From Oleispira sp963933055 (GTDB lineage: Bacteria > Pseudomonadota > Gammaproteobacteria > Pseudomonadales > Oceanobacteraceae), in the NCBI GenBank assembly GCA_963933055.1, contig CAWVSY010000012.1, positions 1 through 64,000 on the forward strand: a stretch of DNA of 64,000 bases, read 5' to 3'. Position 1 is the first letter of the stretch. The number at the start of each line of letters is the position of its first letter. Made by a program: the position numbers and the translations under genes. Below the pieces are notes generated by a model. That model worked only from the letters and a program-made list of their open reading frames with translations, was not told the DNA's origin and did no database searches. Of this stretch, positions 27,090-36,212 are shown one piece after another.

Positions 27090-27104
27090 TGATAATGATT
27101 ATCA
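27090..27104. promoter_or_regulatory. Fur box, perfect 7-1-7 palindrome, before the DUF418 gene
   Basis: TGATAAT-G-ATTATCA is a perfect 7-1-7 inverted repeat; the overlapping 19-mer from 27091 matches the Fur consensus at 15 positions. It is preceded by TTGACA at 27083, so Fur would sit on the promoter core. Confidence 0.88.
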
Positions 27105-27142
27105 ATACTATTTGTGTTTTAGACAAGGATGAAAAAAATCGT

Positions 27143-28264
27143 ATGAGAATCGTTCAACTGGATTTGATTCGTGGGATTGCTCTGCTCGGCATTTTTGTAA
27201 TTAATATTACATTGTTCGCGTATTCTGAAACGGGACAGATAGAATTTTACCAGCAGTTAGGAGCGCATTTTCCTGCGCTGGAAAAGGGTCTAGGATCATT
27301 TTTATATGGTCATCTGATGCTTACTTCTTATTCGCTGATTCAAGCACTATTTTCACAAAAAATGATGACACTCTTTTCCTTTTTGTTTGGCGCTAGCATT
27401 ATTTTAATGACAGAAAAATTGGATCAGAAAGGTGCCAATTCTTTCAGTGTATTTTACCGACGCAACTTCTGGTTAATGGTTATTGGTGCGCTACATCTTT
27501 TAGTTTGGTATGGCGATATATTGTTCGTATATGCGCTATCTGGATTTCTGTTGTATCCATTAAGAAAACTAAACTCTAAGACGCTTATCTGCCTGAGTAT
27601 TCCTTTATACAGTGTATGTACGGCATACATTGGGCCTGCACTCAGTGCTTATTATTATGACAGCAGCATCACCGATGCTCATTCGAATTTAAGCTTTGAT
27701 CATTTAAGTTTTGATCATTTAAAGCTCATTAAATACTTCACGCTTTCTTTAGCCAATATGTTAATCGGTATGGCGTTGTATAAGCTCGGTTATATTTTGG
27801 GAAAATCGTCTACCCAGGTTTATCGTAATTGGGCAATTGGAGGATTAATATCCGGACTCGCTTTACAGGGGTTGGCATTATTTCTTAATGAGGCTTATGG
27901 CGTCGTCGTTGACCTGAACAATCTGGCCTCAATTCTTCAGGCGCTTTCTTACATTGGGATTATTATTTTATGGAGTCAGTCCAATAAACTTTTGTGGTTA
28001 CAAGTCAGGCTGCAAGCTATCGGTCGTGCCGCATTAACCCATTATCTACTGCAAACGCTGATATCTGTGTTGTTATTCTATCCACTGTTTTTAAACTTTA
28101 GAGCCTTAGAGTTGGATTTACTGCAGCAAATTTGGGTAGTGCTTGGAGTATGGGCCCTGCAATTATTCATCGGTAAAATGCTGATGGAAAAATTAAAGTT
28201 TGGTCCAGTAGAGTGGCTATGGAGAAGTTTATATTATTGGCAGCGCCAGCCGTTTCGTCGTTAA
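27143..28264 (+). CDS. DUF418 family membrane protein
   Basis: 373 residues from ATG 27143. Upstream in-frame Met codons would place the start inside the Fur box. The N-terminal MRIVQLDLIRGIALLGIFVINI is the family signature; about eight to ten helices follow, with a C-terminal DUF418 block (LQAIGRAALTHYLLQTLISV, FGPVEWLWRSLYYWQ). DUF418 / YeiB-type proteins resemble membrane acyltransferases, but their role is not established. Fur-box control and the surroundings tie it to siderophore handling. It contains an in-frame SFDHL duplication. It is convergent with the siderophore-interacting protein (13-nt gap). Confidence 0.82.
   Translation: MRIVQLDLIRGIALLGIFVINITLFAYSETGQIEFYQQLGAHFPALEKGLGSFLYGHLMLTSYSLIQALFSQKMMTLFSFLFGASIILMTEKLDQKGANSFSVFYRRNFWLMVIGALHLLVWYGDILFVYALSGFLLYPLRKLNSKTLICLSIPLYSVCTAYIGPALSAYYYDSSITDAHSNLSFDHLSFDHLKLIKYFTLSLANMLIGMALYKLGYILGKSSTQVYRNWAIGGLISGLALQGLALFLNEAYGVVVDLNNLASILQALSYIGIIILWSQSNKLLWLQVRLQAIGRAALTHYLLQTLISVLLFYPLFLNFRALELDLLQQIWVVLGVWALQLFIGKMLMEKLKFGPVEWLWRSLYYWQRQPFRR
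27688..27717 (+). repeat. In-frame 15-nt duplication in the DUF418 gene
   Basis: TTTAAGCTTTGATCA (27688-27702) and TTTAAGTTTTGATCA (27703-27717) differ at one base and encode SFDHL twice. Confidence 0.75.
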
Positions 28265-28277
28265 GGGGAAGTGAAAA

Positions 28278-29108
28278 TTAAACAGCGTCTTCAGCAATAC
28301 TATCCTGTTTTTTTATGATTTTATGTTTATCTTCTGATTGCCCACTTTTCCAGTAGCTGCTTATGTAAAGTTGGTTACGAGGAACTTGCTTATCTTTTTT
28401 AAAGTAGCTGCGTAATAAGCGCATATTGCTGAATTCACAGGCAGCCCAAATAGAAGGGGTGCCTAATAACCAAGGCAAGGTTTTTACCGCATCGCTTAGT
28501 ATTGTATTTTCTGTATCCAGATGTGGATTAATCACCCATAAAATATCAATTCCCGCAGGTTTTTTAAGTGATTGCTTATCTTGCTCAGAATTAATTTCAA
28601 TCACAACATAGCCTGCCGCATTTGCAGGCAATTGTTCAAGCTGACAACTAATAGCTGGTAAAGCCGTCATGTCGCCAGCAAATAAAAACCAATCGGCTTC
28701 CAGAGAAGCTGCTTTGACTTTGCCAGGACCAAACATCTGCAGAGTATCACCGGGTTTTGTTTGTGCAGCCCAAGTTGATGCAGGCCCAGAATGTTTGCCT
28801 AACTCACCGTGTAATACAAAATCGATATCAAGCATTAAATCATATGGGTTGAACTTGCGTATGGTGTAAGTTCGCATAATAACTTTGGCATCTTCATCAC
28901 CTGACAGAGCTCCTTCAGAGAGAGTCCTTTCAGAGAGAGTCCTTTCAGAGAGAGTCCCTTCAACGGGAAAGAGAAGCTTTACATAGCTGCCTTCATATCC
29001 TGTTGGAAATTCCGCTAAGTCTTGTCCGTATAATGTAACCCGTTGCATATTGGGGCTAATGCGTTGGCTTTGGCTTACTGTTAATTGGTAAGGCAGATCT
29101 CTGGGCAT
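28278..29108 (-). CDS. Siderophore-interacting protein / ferric-siderophore reductase (ViuB/SIP family)
   Basis: 276 residues with AAGG before the ATG. It belongs to the flavin/NAD(P)H reductase superfamily. The FAD-binding motif is MRTYTIRKFN, followed by GPASTWAAQTKPGD, GPGKVKA and the nucleotide-binding FLFAGDMTALPAI. WAACEFSNMRLLRSYFKK is the family's C-terminal motif. SIP enzymes reduce ferric siderophores in the cytoplasm and release iron. The loop before the FAD motif carries LSER repeats made by tandem duplication; this loop is variable in the family. It lies 62 nt downstream of the DUF1624 gene, likely co-transcribed from the 30.5-kb Fur-box region. Confidence 0.93.
   Translation of the reverse strand: MPRDLPYQLTVSQSQRISPNMQRVTLYGQDLAEFPTGYEGSYVKLLFPVEGTLSERTLSERTLSEGALSGDEDAKVIMRTYTIRKFNPYDLMLDIDFVLHGELGKHSGPASTWAAQTKPGDTLQMFGPGKVKAASLEADWFLFAGDMTALPAISCQLEQLPANAAGYVVIEINSEQDKQSLKKPAGIDILWVINPHLDTENTILSDAVKTLPWLLGTPSIWAACEFSNMRLLRSYFKKDKQVPRNQLYISSYWKSGQSEDKHKIIKKQDSIAEDAV
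28910..28954 (-). repeat. 15-nt tandem repeat inside the siderophore-interacting protein gene
   Basis: TCCTTTCAGAGAGAG at 28925-28939 is repeated exactly at 28940-28954, with a diverged copy before (from 28910) and a partial copy after. In the protein it gives TLSER TLSER TLSEG. The unit length is a multiple of three, so copy-number change keeps the frame. Confidence 0.85.
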
Positions 29109-29170
29109 GGATAATAACCTTTAAGACGTTTTGATTAATTCGGAGTACATTTAAAACAAAGCCCAATGGC

Positions 29171-30421
29171 TCAACTGATTTTGTACGAGTGTTTTTGCTG
29201 ATTAGGTTTAAATTTAACCCAAGCTGTTGCTAGATAATGAGTCAGCACATAGAGCGCTAATAACGTTACTAAGAATCCAGTCCCACTTAGCGTTCGGAAA
29301 CCAAAGTACATAAGTCCCCAGCCAATAAGTAACCAATGAACAACGTATATGGTGGTGATGTGTTTGCTCCAGGTATACCAGAAGCTGAATATTGGGTTGT
29401 GAGGTACCTTCTCGACAATCGTATTAAATAAGAAAATGGTGAGTGCGGTGAAGCCACTGATTGCGATAACCGCGCCTGGGCCTGCGCGCATTGAACCACC
29501 GATGTGGTAATCAACATCGGTAAAAATGATAGCAATACCTACGAATGTTGTGGTGAGGCTGAACCAGGCCGACTTTTTCAAAAAGCCATTTAAGTCATCG
29601 GCTTGTTTCATCCAGTGGCCAAATGCCATACCTGAAATGGCATAGGCTAGCCATGGCAACTGTGGGAAAAACGCGCCTTCTGCAATATTGCCAGCAAGCA
29701 GTTTTAATATTTCATCGACGAAAGCATTACCTGTCTGAGTATCCCATGCGTAAGGCGAAGCGAAAGCAATCGCGAGGGCGATGACCAGCCAGTGTTTTGG
29801 GTTAGGAAGGTAATGCCTCAGCAGGCTGCAAACAATAAAAGCGATGCCCGCAAATTGTAAAATATCAACCACCAACAATTCATAGATTGGATTGCCGTCG
29901 CCTAAATCTTCTTGGCTGACCAGACCGAATTCCAAGGAAAGCCACATGGGTAGCGAGCTGCGAAAAAAATTCAGTACGTAGCCTGCAAAAAACAATATTA
30001 CGCCACGTTTAATCGACAGTGATAAATTCTTATGTCCTGTCAGAGTGATAAAAATGCCCATCAGAAATACGAAGCAGCAGACACTGAAGAGTAATACTTC
30101 GTGAGTAATTTCTAGCTGAACGTTAAGCCCGTGTAGGTAACTTAATATCAATGCATAGCCGAAGATGAAAAGAAATATTATGCGTTTGATGTGTTGTGTG
30201 CCCGTAGCATTCGGAGTCAGTAGGATAAGTAGCGATGATAAATAGAGGGTCACGACAGTCCAAATCGTTAGCAGTTCAAAAGATGAGCCAATAATACTTT
30301 TGTTAAATTCTGCCGCGCCATAAAAATAAAGAAAGTGCACGATCAGCATAAACATGACACAAATTCCTCGATAGAAATCGAGCACTTTAATTCTTGAGGA
30401 GCCTTTCATTGTGTCATCCAT
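29171..30421 (-). CDS. Multi-pass membrane protein, DUF1624 / acyltransferase-like
   Basis: About 416 residues from ATG 30421; other in-frame starts are TTG 30469 and ATG 30409. IKVLDFYRGICVMFMLIVHFLYF near the N-terminus, with an Arg-Gly pair and a membrane His, resembles DUF1624 (heparan-alpha-glucosaminide acetyltransferase-like) and acyltransferase-3 proteins. About ten to twelve helices follow. Such proteins move acyl groups across the membrane. A modification of the siderophore or a transport role is possible, but there is no direct evidence. Genes downstream: siderophore-interacting protein. Upstream: a Fur-box candidate shared with speA. Confidence 0.65.
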   Translation of the reverse strand: MDDTMKGSSRIKVLDFYRGICVMFMLIVHFLYFYGAAEFNKSIIGSSFELLTIWTVVTLYLSSLLILLTPNATGTQHIKRIIFLFIFGYALILSYLHGLNVQLEITHEVLLFSVCCFVFLMGIFITLTGHKNLSLSIKRGVILFFAGYVLNFFRSSLPMWLSLEFGLVSQEDLGDGNPIYELLVVDILQFAGIAFIVCSLLRHYLPNPKHWLVIALAIAFASPYAWDTQTGNAFVDEILKLLAGNIAEGAFFPQLPWLAYAISGMAFGHWMKQADDLNGFLKKSAWFSLTTTFVGIAIIFTDVDYHIGGSMRAGPGAVIAISGFTALTIFLFNTIVEKVPHNPIFSFWYTWSKHITTIYVVHWLLIGWGLMYFGFRTLSGTGFLVTLLALYVLTHYLATAWVKFKPNQQKHSYKIS

Positions 30422-30494
30422 TATGTCATCACTCTCATGAGAAAATTTATTAAGTCGCTTGTATGTCAATCAAGGGCAGGATTATTCCATAAAT

Positions 30495-30513
30495 AATAAT
30501 GCTTATCAATTGC
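30495..30513. promoter_or_regulatory. Fur-box candidate between the DUF1624 gene and speA
   Basis: AATAATGCTTATCAATTGC matches the Fur consensus at 13 of 19 positions. It lies in the 160-nt divergent spacer and could control both the minus-strand pair and the speA-led gene train. Confidence 0.55.
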
Positions 30514-30581
30514 ATTTAATTACTGGATAATCTAAATGCAAACCATTACCATTGCGGTCATTGAATTGTAAGGATTAAGTC

Positions 30582-32531
30582 GTGCGTGATATGAAAATAG
30601 AACAGCAGGCTGAATGGGATATCGAGCGAGCGCAAGATACCTACGGCATAAAAAATTGGGGAAATGGGTATTTTGATATCAGCCCTGACGGTGAAGTAGT
30701 CATTAAAAATCCCCAGGACTCTTTTTCCGAGCAGTTTTCTGGCTTGTCTTTGCTGGAAGTTATTGAAGGCTTGCGAGATCGTGACCTGCACATGCCCGCG
30801 TTATTACGTATTGAAAATATAATCGATCACAGCATCAGTAATTTGAATGACTCTTTCAGAAAAATTATAGAGCGTCTCGATTACCAGGGTTCGTATCGAG
30901 GTGTATTTCCTATTAAAGTGAATCAGCAAGCGCAAATCGTTGAGGAGATCGCTCGGTTTGGGGAGCGCTATGGTTATGGTTTTGAGGTGGGCAGTAAGCC
31001 TGAAATGATCGCCGCTTTATCAACGCTCGGTAATAGCAGTGATCAGATGTTGATTTGCAATGGTTACAAAGATCAGGAGTTTATTGATCTGGCCTTGCAA
31101 GCGGTCAAGTTGGGTACTCGTTGTTTTGTGGTGATTGAGGCCCTGTCCGAGCTGCCAATTATTGTTGAGCGCAGCAAAGCTTTAGGCATCGAACCTTTGA
31201 TTGGTGTACGAGCAAAAATGACGACTAAGGTTGGTGGTCATTGGAATTCAACCAGTGGTGATCGCAGTGTCTTTGGTTTGTCAGCCAGTCAAATTATTCA
31301 GGTTGTCGATGTACTGAGAGACAATGATATGTTGCATTGTTTGCAATTGTTGCATTGCCACTTGGGTTCTCAAATTCCTAATATTCGTGATATTCGTGGT
31401 GGTGTAAGCGAAGCCTGTCGTTATTACGCAGACTTGTGTCGCGAAGGTGCCGCGATGAATTATATCGATTTGGGTGGTGGGTTGGCGGTAGATTATACGG
31501 GGGCGCATTCACAAGAAAGCCAAAGTCGAAATTATTCTTTGGATGAATATTGTGAAGATGTGGTCGAAACCGTTATGTCGACGCTCGACGGTTATGGTAT
31601 CAGCCATCCTACGATTGTTACGGAATCCGGTCGTGCCACCGTCGCGTATTCATCTATATTATTGTTTAACATCTTAGATGTCGCGCGTTTTGAGCCTGTC
31701 GAGATAAGGACGTCTAGTGATGAAGGGCATGAGTTACTCGATAATTTGCGCAGCATCTTTGATTACTTAAAACCAGGTCGGGTGCAGGAGTGTTTTAATG
31801 ATGCCCACTATTATCGTGATGAAGTGCGTGAGTTGTTTAAGCGCGGTCAGGTAGGTTTGCGTACCCGTGCTGAAGCAGAAAACCTGTTTTTAAAAGTGCT
31901 GCGAGATATTAAATCTTTATTACCTGAACTGGATCAAATTCCTAAAGAGCTAGAGGGATTCGATGAATCTTTAGCCGATATTTATTATGGCAATTTCAGT
32001 CTGTTTCAATCTTTGCCAGATAGCTGGGCCATTGATCAGATGTTCCCTGTGATGCCGGTTCATCGCTTAAACGAAGAACCTGATCGTCGTGCTGTATTAG
32101 CGGATATTACCTGTGATTGCGACGGAAAAATTGATCGTTTTATTGCTACCGATCGCGAATATGCTCCGACCTTACCCGTGCATTCATTAAAAGAATCTGA
32201 AGAATATTATATGGGTGTCTTCCTTGTGGGTGCCTATCAGGAGACCCTTGGGGATTTACACAATTTGTTTGGTGATACCAACGTGGCCAGCATTCGTTTA
32301 AACGAAGGGGGGGGTTACGAATTTGTTAAAGAAATTCACGGCGATACCATCGAAGACGTTTTGGGTTATGTGGAATACCAGCCTTGGGAAATGAAATTAC
32401 GTTACCGCAATAAATTAGAAGCCGCCGTAAATGAAGGTCGCATCAGTGCTCGTGAACGCCAGCAAATGATGAATACTTTCAATGCCAGTATGCAAGGCTA
32501 CACCTATTACGAAAAAGACCATGTGCTTTAA
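30582..32531 (+). CDS. speA: Biosynthetic arginine decarboxylase
   Basis: 649 residues from GTG 30582 with TAAGGA upstream; ATG 30591 is the alternative. SpeA decarboxylates arginine to agmatine, a precursor of putrescine. It is a fold-III PLP enzyme with the PLP lysine in FPIKVNQQ (about residue 112), LHCHLGSQ, NYIDLGGGLAVDY, and C-terminal ITCDCDGKID with the substrate-site cysteine. Length agrees with bacterial SpeA. It heads a train that continues with a carboxy(nor)spermidine dehydrogenase 45 nt later. Its presence in a siderophore locus suggests it supplies putrescine for a polyamine-containing siderophore. No agmatinase or agmatine deiminase is in the window. Confidence 0.95.
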   Translation: MRDMKIEQQAEWDIERAQDTYGIKNWGNGYFDISPDGEVVIKNPQDSFSEQFSGLSLLEVIEGLRDRDLHMPALLRIENIIDHSISNLNDSFRKIIERLDYQGSYRGVFPIKVNQQAQIVEEIARFGERYGYGFEVGSKPEMIAALSTLGNSSDQMLICNGYKDQEFIDLALQAVKLGTRCFVVIEALSELPIIVERSKALGIEPLIGVRAKMTTKVGGHWNSTSGDRSVFGLSASQIIQVVDVLRDNDMLHCLQLLHCHLGSQIPNIRDIRGGVSEACRYYADLCREGAAMNYIDLGGGLAVDYTGAHSQESQSRNYSLDEYCEDVVETVMSTLDGYGISHPTIVTESGRATVAYSSILLFNILDVARFEPVEIRTSSDEGHELLDNLRSIFDYLKPGRVQECFNDAHYYRDEVRELFKRGQVGLRTRAEAENLFLKVLRDIKSLLPELDQIPKELEGFDESLADIYYGNFSLFQSLPDSWAIDQMFPVMPVHRLNEEPDRRAVLADITCDCDGKIDRFIATDREYAPTLPVHSLKESEEYYMGVFLVGAYQETLGDLHNLFGDTNVASIRLNEGGGYEFVKEIHGDTIEDVLGYVEYQPWEMKLRYRNKLEAAVNEGRISARERQQMMNTFNASMQGYTYYEKDHVL

Positions 32532-32576
32532 TTTTTTAAAGAAATAATTTAAGAGAAGCGTTTAGGGGAACCTGTT

Positions 32577-33785
32577 ATGAAAAAAATTATGATTATTGGT
32601 GCTGGTGGCGTAGGTCAGGTTGTTGCCCATAAATGTGCTCAATTGCCGGAAGTGTTCAGTGACATTGTATTGGCCAGCCGTACTCAAAGTAAGTGTGATG
32701 ATATCGCCAAGCAAATTAAGGCAAGGTATGGTGGCGACATTGAAACGGATCACGTTGATGCGGATAGTGTGTCTGATCTTGTGCGCTTATTTAAGAAGTA
32801 CGATCCGTTCATGGTGATCAATGTGGCGCTGCCCTATCAGGATCTGACCATTATGGATGCCTGCTTAGAAATGAAAGTACACTATCTTGATACGGCCAAT
32901 TATGAGCCATTAGATACGGCAAAATTTGAGTACAAATGGCAATGGGAGTATCAGGATAAATTCAAACAAGCGGGCTTGATGGCGCTGTTAGGTTCAGGCT
33001 TTGATCCTGGTGCTACCAATATGTTTACGGCTTACGCTGCTAAGCATTATTTCGATGAGATCCATACCTTAGATATCATTGATGTTAATGGTGGCGATCA
33101 TGGTTACCCATTTGCGACTAATTTCAATCCGGAAATAAATATTCGTGAAGTGACCGCTGAATGTCGCCATTGGGAAAACGGTGAGTTTATTACAACACCT
33201 GCTATGTCGACTAATCAAGAATTTACCTGCCCCGATGGTATTGGCACTTACAATATTTACCGCATGTACCACGAAGAGTTGGAATCGTTAGCTAAACATT
33301 ATCCTACGCTTAAGTGTGCACAATTCTGGATGAGCTTTGGTGATAGTTACCTTAAACACTTAGAGGTGCTAGGCAATGTGGGTATGACAGGTATTGAACC
33401 TATTAATTTTAATGGACAGGAAATTATCCCACTTCAGTTTTTAAAAGAACTGCTGCCTGAACCCTCCACATTAGGCCCTCGTACAATAGGTAAAACCTGT
33501 ATTGGCTGTGTTGTGACCGGTATTAAAAATGGTAAAGCGCGCACAGTGTATGTATACAATATCAAAGATCATCAGGATTGTTATGGTGAGGTGCAGTCAC
33601 AGGCTATTTCTTATACCACCGCTGTGCCAGCCATGATCGGCGCGAAGATGATGATAGAAGGTCAATGGCTTAAGGAGGGCGTTTGGAATATGGAGCAGCT
33701 GGACCCAGATCCATTCATGGATGACATGAACAAATACGGCTTGCCGTTCAAGGTGATTGAAGAGCCAGGCTTCGATCTGATTTGA
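32577..33785 (+). CDS. Carboxy(nor)spermidine dehydrogenase, copy 1 (saccharopine dehydrogenase family)
   Basis: 402 residues with AGGGGAA before the ATG. The NAD(P)-binding motif is MIIGAGGVGQVVAHKCAQ, followed by the family stretches LLGSGFDPGATNMFTAYAAK, DVNGGDHGYPFATNFNPE and QFWMSFGDSYLKHLEVL. The enzyme condenses putrescine (or diaminopropane) with aspartate semialdehyde and reduces the Schiff base to carboxyspermidine (or carboxynorspermidine). It stands directly after speA. A clearly related second copy lies at 44770-46032; by eye the two share about half their residues and the same motifs. Confidence 0.9.
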   Translation: MKKIMIIGAGGVGQVVAHKCAQLPEVFSDIVLASRTQSKCDDIAKQIKARYGGDIETDHVDADSVSDLVRLFKKYDPFMVINVALPYQDLTIMDACLEMKVHYLDTANYEPLDTAKFEYKWQWEYQDKFKQAGLMALLGSGFDPGATNMFTAYAAKHYFDEIHTLDIIDVNGGDHGYPFATNFNPEINIREVTAECRHWENGEFITTPAMSTNQEFTCPDGIGTYNIYRMYHEELESLAKHYPTLKCAQFWMSFGDSYLKHLEVLGNVGMTGIEPINFNGQEIIPLQFLKELLPEPSTLGPRTIGKTCIGCVVTGIKNGKARTVYVYNIKDHQDCYGEVQSQAISYTTAVPAMIGAKMMIEGQWLKEGVWNMEQLDPDPFMDDMNKYGLPFKVIEEPGFDLI

Positions 33786-33808
33786 TCATAATCTGACTGA
33801 ATCATAAA
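33777..33808 (+). repeat. Imperfect 16-nt duplication across the dehydrogenase stop codon
   Basis: CTGATTTGATCATAAT (33777-33792) and CTGACTGAATCATAAA (33793-33808) agree at about 12 of 16 positions. The first contains the TGA stop. Confidence 0.5.
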
Positions 33809-33815
33809 AAGTACA

Positions 33816-34688
33816 ATGCACATGACGACATTACCGAGTCCTCGAATTCAGCTGAACTATGCGTCCCTTGACCTTTTAAACGATAAACGTTTTTCAACGC
33901 AAGTTCTAGGCTGGCTGAGTGCAGAAGAGCGAAAGCGTCACAAGAGCTTTGTGAGTCAGCAGCAGGCTAAGCAATATCTGTTAGCGAGGGCTTTATTGCG
34001 TAGTCAATTATCAAAACGAGTGCCGTGTGTATTGCCCCATGAATGGGTATTCGTCATTGATAATTCTGGTAAGCCAAGATTGGCGGATGGGTTTTCATAT
34101 TTAAATCTGCACTTTAATTTATCACACAGTGAAGACCTAGTGGTATTGGCGCTGGGTGAAGAATTAGGTGAGGGGTTAGGTGAGGGGTTAGGTGAAGGAT
34201 TGGATTTGGGCGTTGATGTTGAATGTATTCATCGTCCGATATTTAACATGGCCTTTGCTAAACGCTATTTCTCTGAAAGGGAATTGTCTGATCTGATGAG
34301 GCTGACTGAGTCGCAGAAAATTAAACGCATAGCTCAATTGTGGACGTTAAAAGAATCCTACCTGAAGGCCAGTGGTTTAGGCATAAGAATACCGCTCGCT
34401 AAGCTGGCTTTTTCTTTTAAGGGGCAAGGCGATCTGGGTCTTAGTATATCGCCTTCTTTGGCTGAAATTTTACCCGTAAAAAAAGGCAGTTTTATCGCTT
34501 TATTTAGCGTGTGGTCAGATTACAGTTTGGCGTTAACCATAGGTACCGATAAAGAAATGGATGTCTCTGCTATAACATCTGCTATGACAATTAATGAATG
34601 GGCTGGTTTGAACAGCCAGCTTTTGGGTTTGCCATACAAGCTGTTAAGAACTAAAACTGACCAAAAAATAAGTCGTAACGTTTCATAA
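33816..34688 (+). CDS. Sfp-type 4'-phosphopantetheinyl transferase
   Basis: 290 residues (start ATG 33816, or ATG 33822 two codons later). The motifs HFNLSHSEDLVVLAL, LGVDVECI (Mg-binding Asp and Glu) and WTLKESYLKASGLG are those of Sfp/EntD-type transferases. The enzyme converts apo carrier proteins to the holo form with CoA. The obvious client is the acyl-carrier domain of the AsbD-AsbE fusion encoded further downstream. A fourfold LGE(E/G) repeat sits between the first two motifs. Confidence 0.93.
   Translation: MHMTTLPSPRIQLNYASLDLLNDKRFSTQVLGWLSAEERKRHKSFVSQQQAKQYLLARALLRSQLSKRVPCVLPHEWVFVIDNSGKPRLADGFSYLNLHFNLSHSEDLVVLALGEELGEGLGEGLGEGLDLGVDVECIHRPIFNMAFAKRYFSERELSDLMRLTESQKIKRIAQLWTLKESYLKASGLGIRIPLAKLAFSFKGQGDLGLSISPSLAEILPVKKGSFIALFSVWSDYSLALTIGTDKEMDVSAITSAMTINEWAGLNSQLLGLPYKLLRTKTDQKISRNVS
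34152..34199 (+). repeat. Four 12-nt tandem units in the phosphopantetheinyl transferase gene
   Basis: CTGGGTGAAGAA, TTAGGTGAGGGG (twice, exact) and TTAGGTGAAGGA encode LGEE LGEG LGEG LGEG. The frame is kept whatever the copy number. Confidence 0.85.
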
Positions 34689-34738
34689 GATTATTTATAA
34701 AATTTTATGAAATTTATTATAAAATATTTTGAGATATT

Positions 34739-36097
34739 ATGAATAAGAATCTAATCGATACCTCTCCTGATAGTGGACCTTTAGTAGCCACTTTTTTCCG
34801 TTTTGTTATTCCTTCTACATTGAGTTTGCTGGCTATTTCGACTGCCAGTGTCGTCGATGGTTTTTTTGTGGGAAATTATATTGGCGCAGAGGCATTAGCG
34901 GCGGTTAATTTATTGATGCCGTACTTTGCCTTGTTATTTGGTGTGGCTCTGATGTTTGCCGTCGGAGGTTCAGTTAAAGCCAGTATTTATATCGGCGATA
35001 AAAAATACGCTTTAGCGTCATCTATTTTTAGTCAGGTTTTCTTTGTGATACTGGCCATGGCAGCGCTGGCGGTACCCCTGTCTCTTGTCTTTAGTGAGTA
35101 TCTGTTTGCTGCTTTGGGGGCTACTCCTTCGTTATATCCCCTGATGCAGAGCTATTTTGAAGTTTTTTGTTTTGTAACGGTTGTGCAACTGACCTGTCTG
35201 GTGATGTACTACTTTATTCGTGCAGATAACCGACCTGAGTTGGGTATGCGCGCATTGATGTTAGGTGCCTTTGTCAATGTTGCTCTTGATGCACTTTTTA
35301 TAGGCAATTTGGGGTGGGGTATTGAGGGAGCCGCTTGGGCGACCTTGATTGGGCAAGTGATTCAATTGATTTACATTTCAAGCTACTTTTTTTCTGGCCG
35401 CAATAGTTTGAAATTATCCTTTCCGATTTTTAAAATTAAACAATTGGGATTTATTGCCTTTAATGGCTTCTCTGAGTTCATAAATGAATTTTCCATTGGC
35501 TTAGTTATTTTGGTTTTTCATTGGGTTATTAGTCGGCAAAGTGGTATTGAAGGGATTGCAGCATTTAGCGTAGTGAATTATTTAATTTATATCAGCTTGA
35601 TGGTGTATTACGGCATCATTGACGCGATGCATGTTCTATTAGGGCAGAATTTTGGGGCGCAGCGTCTTGATCGGGTTAAGGCGTTTATGCGGATCGCGGC
35701 CCTATCGATTGCGATATTGAGCATTGTTCTGGTGGTTATACTGCATGTTTTTGAAGGCCCAATCATTGCCTTTTTTCTCGATGACGATGCAAAAAATGCT
35801 CAGCAATTAGCGCAGAATTTTTTACATGTTATCTGGCCTATCTTTTTGTTTAACGGTTTTAATGTGCTTATTTGTGCGTATCTCACGTCGGCAGAGCAAG
35901 CGATGCATTCCAGTATTATCGCTATGTTACGTTCATTAATTTTACCCATAAGTTTTGCATTGTTATTCAGCGCAATACTTCCAGGGATGAACTTTTTATA
36001 CGCTGTACCTGTAGCAGAAGCCCTCGCATTTGTATTTGCTTTCATCTTTTATATTAATTATCGACCTGCATTATTGATTAAAAAATCACTTAAATAA
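34739..36097 (+). CDS. MATE family efflux transporter (likely siderophore exporter)
   Basis: 452 residues, about twelve membrane helices in two similar halves. The N-terminus has FFRFVIPSTLSLLAISTASVVDGFFVGNYIGAEALAAVNLLMP, the MATE start region. MATE proteins export cationic compounds with Na+ or H+. It sits between the phosphopantetheinyl transferase and the asb genes, so export of the finished siderophore is the natural inference. Bacillus petrobactin uses a different (MFS) exporter, ApeX. Local sequence around its ends is AT-rich. Confidence 0.88.
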   Translation: MNKNLIDTSPDSGPLVATFFRFVIPSTLSLLAISTASVVDGFFVGNYIGAEALAAVNLLMPYFALLFGVALMFAVGGSVKASIYIGDKKYALASSIFSQVFFVILAMAALAVPLSLVFSEYLFAALGATPSLYPLMQSYFEVFCFVTVVQLTCLVMYYFIRADNRPELGMRALMLGAFVNVALDALFIGNLGWGIEGAAWATLIGQVIQLIYISSYFFSGRNSLKLSFPIFKIKQLGFIAFNGFSEFINEFSIGLVILVFHWVISRQSGIEGIAAFSVVNYLIYISLMVYYGIIDAMHVLLGQNFGAQRLDRVKAFMRIAALSIAILSIVLVVILHVFEGPIIAFFLDDDAKNAQQLAQNFLHVIWPIFLFNGFNVLICAYLTSAEQAMHSSIIAMLRSLILPISFALLFSAILPGMNFLYAVPVAEALAFVFAFIFYINYRPALLIKKSLK

Positions 36098-36142
36098 TTT
36101 TATTTTATAAAAATAATCATAAAACTTAATCTAAATGATAAA

Positions 36143-36161
36143 TAAAATGAGAATCAATCGT
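36143..36161. promoter_or_regulatory. Fur-box candidate upstream of asbA
   Basis: TAAAATGAGAATCAATCGT carries the core TGAGAATCA and agrees with the Fur consensus at about 12 of 19 positions. It lies 52 nt before the asbA ATG, with a TATACT-like -10 element at 36172. Confidence 0.5.
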
Positions 36162-36212
36162 ATTTAGTGCGTATACTGCAATTCAAATGGAAATTAGTGA
36201 GCTAGGGTTCAT

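Noticed and set aside
27089..27142. Upstream in-frame ATG codons as the DUF418 start
   Set aside because: They fall within the Fur box and the added residues do not resemble the family N-terminus.
34739..36097. MATE transporter as a multidrug pump unrelated to the siderophore
   Set aside because: Its position between the phosphopantetheinyl transferase and asbA in a same-strand gene train makes siderophore export the better reading, though this is unproven.
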